A stretch of 43,781 nt of DNA from CBDCGW01 sp964430745 (GTDB lineage Bacteria > Acidobacteriota > UBA890). Positions 42,364-43,781 of the stretch are shown in pieces; positions within the stretch are counted from its first letter, which is position 1; every line of letters starts with the position of its first letter. The notes under the pieces were generated by a model. That model saw only the letters and a program-made list of their open reading frames with translations, had not been told where the DNA came from and searched no databases. Both the position numbers and the translations under genes were made by a program. The stretch spans positions 1-43,781 of the forward strand of contig CAYSHI010000127.1 in the NCBI GenBank assembly GCA_964430745.1. The letters run 5' to 3'.

Positions 42364-43464
42364 TCAGGGCTCCAGCAACACCTTGGTGCAGCCCTCGAGC
42401 TTCTTGTCGAAGATCTCGTAACCACGGACGCCCTCGGAGAGCGGCAATCGGTGGGAGAAGACGAATTCCGGATCAATCAGGTTGTCTCTCACCAGGGGCG
42501 CCAAGCGTTGCATGTATGCGCGAGCCGGACAACGCCCGCTGCGAAAGGTGAGATTCTTGTCGTAGGCGTCGACGGGCGTGAACCCGAAGCGCTCGTCCGT
42601 GTGCACACCGACCGAAGACATCACGCCACCGGGCCGCAGTACCGAGATCGCAAGCTCGCTGGCGCCGCGCGCACCGACCGCTTCCATCACGGCATCGGCG
42701 CCGCGGCCGCCGGTGGCCTCGTGAATGATATCGACGACATCGTCGTGGCCATAGTCGAGCGGCACCGCGCCGAGCTTCTCGGCCACCGCGAGACGATCCG
42801 GCAGGGCGTCGACGGCGAACAGCTCCTCGGCGCCCAGGTACCGCGCCGCGAGGATGGTCATCATGCCGACCGGCCCACAGCCGACAACGACATACGTTCC
42901 TCCCGGGCCCGCACGACCGGCGGACAACCGTGAAACAACGGTCGCCTCGTCGCCGAGAACGCCGACACCGGCCATCTCCGCGCAGAAGAATCCGGTCGAG
43001 AGAATGTCGCCGAGCAGAAGGGCCGACGCGTCGGAGACCCCGTCGGGCACCTTCATCAAGGTGCCGTCGGCCAGCGGCACGCGAACGTACTCGGCCTGCG
43101 CGCCGTGCAAACCGGCGCCTTCGTGGACCCAGCCGAAGAGCTCTCCCTCCGTGCAGCGGCACGTGAGGCCGCGCCGGCAATAGAAACAGCGGCCGCAGCT
43201 CGTCGTGAAGGGGCTGAAGACGACGTCACCGCGGCGAGTCCCCGAGACTTCCGAGCCCACCTCGATGACCTCGCCGACGAACTCGTGGCCCATGACGGTG
43301 CCGTGGTCGAGCCCTTTCTCGCGCTCGTGATACGGGTGGAGGTCCGACCCGCAAATCCCCGCGGCGCGCACGCGGACGAGGACATCGCCGGGCGCCTCGA
43401 TGCGAGGATCGTCCGCGGTAGCGTACGCCACCGTGCTCTTGCCTTCGAAAGTGATCGCTTTCAT
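42364..43464 (-). CDS. Zinc-dependent medium-chain alcohol dehydrogenase
   Basis: A 366-residue cytoplasmic NAD(P)-dependent dehydrogenase of the MDR superfamily. The catalytic zinc ligands are C38 (AGICGSDLH) and H60-E61 (MGHEF). The structural zinc loop CGRCFYCRRGLTCRC gives C90, C93, C96 and C104. The Rossmann motif is VVVGCGPVGMM (192-202). An extra stretch of about 15-20 residues (around LGDEATVVSRLSAGR) sits just before the Rossmann strand compared with usual members. ATG 43464 has AGGA six bases upstream and overlaps the stop of the retropepsin stub as ATGA. The open frame upstream is not coding. The substrate is not evident; threonine/butanediol dehydrogenase-like enzymes are the nearest in layout. 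Confidence 0.9.
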   Translation of the reverse strand: MKAITFEGKSTVAYATADDPRIEAPGDVLVRVRAAGICGSDLHPYHEREKGLDHGTVMGHEFVGEVIEVGSEVSGTRRGDVVFSPFTTSCGRCFYCRRGLTCRCTEGELFGWVHEGAGLHGAQAEYVRVPLADGTLMKVPDGVSDASALLLGDILSTGFFCAEMAGVGVLGDEATVVSRLSAGRAGPGGTYVVVGCGPVGMMTILAARYLGAEELFAVDALPDRLAVAEKLGAVPLDYGHDDVVDIIHEATGGRGADAVMEAVGARGASELAISVLRPGGVMSSVGVHTDERFGFTPVDAYDKNLTFRSGRCPARAYMQRLAPLVRDNLIDPEFVFSHRLPLSEGVRGYEIFDKKLEGCTKVLLEP

Positions 43465-43685
43465 CGTCTGTCCTGTCTGCTGCCCGACCCCGGCGCGCCC
43501 ATTGATGCCTCTCCGTCCCTCGTGAACGTCCGCCAGTTGAAAGCGTGTAACGCGGAAGAGCGAGCCCCGGTGTCGACCTTCGCCTTGATCCGCTCCAGGC
43601 CGAGGCCGGGGAGGGCAACCCACTCCCGCCAACCGACAACCGGCAGCGTGTTATCGGAACGGGTTCTCGGCACGGCGTTCTCCAC
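43461..43685 (-). pseudogene. N-terminal stub of RimB-like retropepsin (ATP-dependent zinc protease family)
   Basis: A 74-codon frame encoding the start of the family related to RimB/RimK-associated retropepsins (PF05618). VVGWREWVALPGLGLERIKA leads into KVDTGARSSALHAF, where DTGA is the catalytic aspartate motif. Family members usually run about 140-180 residues. Here the match stops around NWRTFTRDG, a few codons before TGA, and the rest is absent in all three frames because the alcohol dehydrogenase begins at once. I infer a deletion, with the stub's stop now forming an ATGA overlap with the next start. GTG 43685 is the probable start, with no strong ribosome site. A functional short variant is possible but would lack most of the beta-barrel. 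Confidence 0.65.
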
Positions 43686-43781
43686 CTGACAGGGCGCGGA
43701 GGAGCCTCCGGGGCCCGGAGAGTCTTCCGCACTCCGCTCGATTGCGACGAATCATTATGCCCCGGATCCCAGCCTCAGGCC

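Noticed and set aside
43706..43720. 15-base palindrome CTCCGGGGCCCGGAG near the right edge
   Set aside because: No T tract, no partner site, and too close to the window end to judge.

Overview
The window is a high-GC bacterial chromosome segment (mid-60s per cent G+C, estimated by eye) packed with single-copy genes. I see no tRNA, rRNA, insertion sequence, phage gene or CRISPR array. Lineage can only be inferred. The mix of large exported hydrolases (Asp-box/VPS10-like propeller, S9 peptidase, two M20 peptidases, a gamma-glutamyltransferase fusion, amidohydrolase and phytase-like lipoproteins), a NifJ-type pyruvate:ferredoxin oxidoreductase and a full-length Lhr helicase resembles soil or marine Acidobacteriota, Gemmatimonadota or related uncultured groups. 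I cannot choose between them without a search.

Layout. 1-4040: a glycan-related block, with a family 2 glycosyltransferase cut by the left edge, a divergent sulfotransferase, a second family 2 glycosyltransferase and a radical SAM/SPASM protein. 4434-19620: a long minus-strand run. Read in the direction of transcription it is lhr helicase, exported M20 peptidase, 1131-residue Asp-box propeller protein, a CARDB/MopE-motif/fascin-like exported protein, a YjbQ-family protein, an uncharacterised exported His-motif protein and a large MscS-type channel. 19941-21657: thiol peroxidase tpx, closed by a clear intrinsic terminator, then an exported SMP-30-like propeller. 21756-25492: a SpoIIAA/STAS-like protein, divergent from an exported M20D amidohydrolase that is translationally coupled to a phytase-like lipoprotein, then a small DUF2892 membrane protein. 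25506-28973: a minus-strand operon of S9 peptidase, ACT-domain protein and TauE/SafE permease. 29224-35802: plus-strand nifJ, a dihydroorotate-dehydrogenase-like protein and an exported UbiB/ABC1 kinase-like protein. 36187-39234: a tricorn-type propeller fused to gamma-glutamyltransferase. 39442-43685: a YtcJ-like amidohydrolase lipoprotein, a second MscS channel, a zinc alcohol dehydrogenase and, just before it, the N-terminal stub of a RimB-like retropepsin.

Together the genes suggest an organism that scavenges peptides, gamma-glutamyl compounds and amides outside the cytoplasm, with ferredoxin-linked oxoacid metabolism inside and osmotic safety valves in the membrane. I did not find a complete new defence or mobile system. 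The best leads are the tricorn-propeller/GGT fusion, the UbiB-like kinase with an export signal, the probable CTG start of the phytase-like lipoprotein, the three-domain fascin/MopE/CARDB protein, the truncated retropepsin welded to an alcohol dehydrogenase by an ATGA overlap, and a roughly 115-nt near-symmetric hairpin at 35861-35976.
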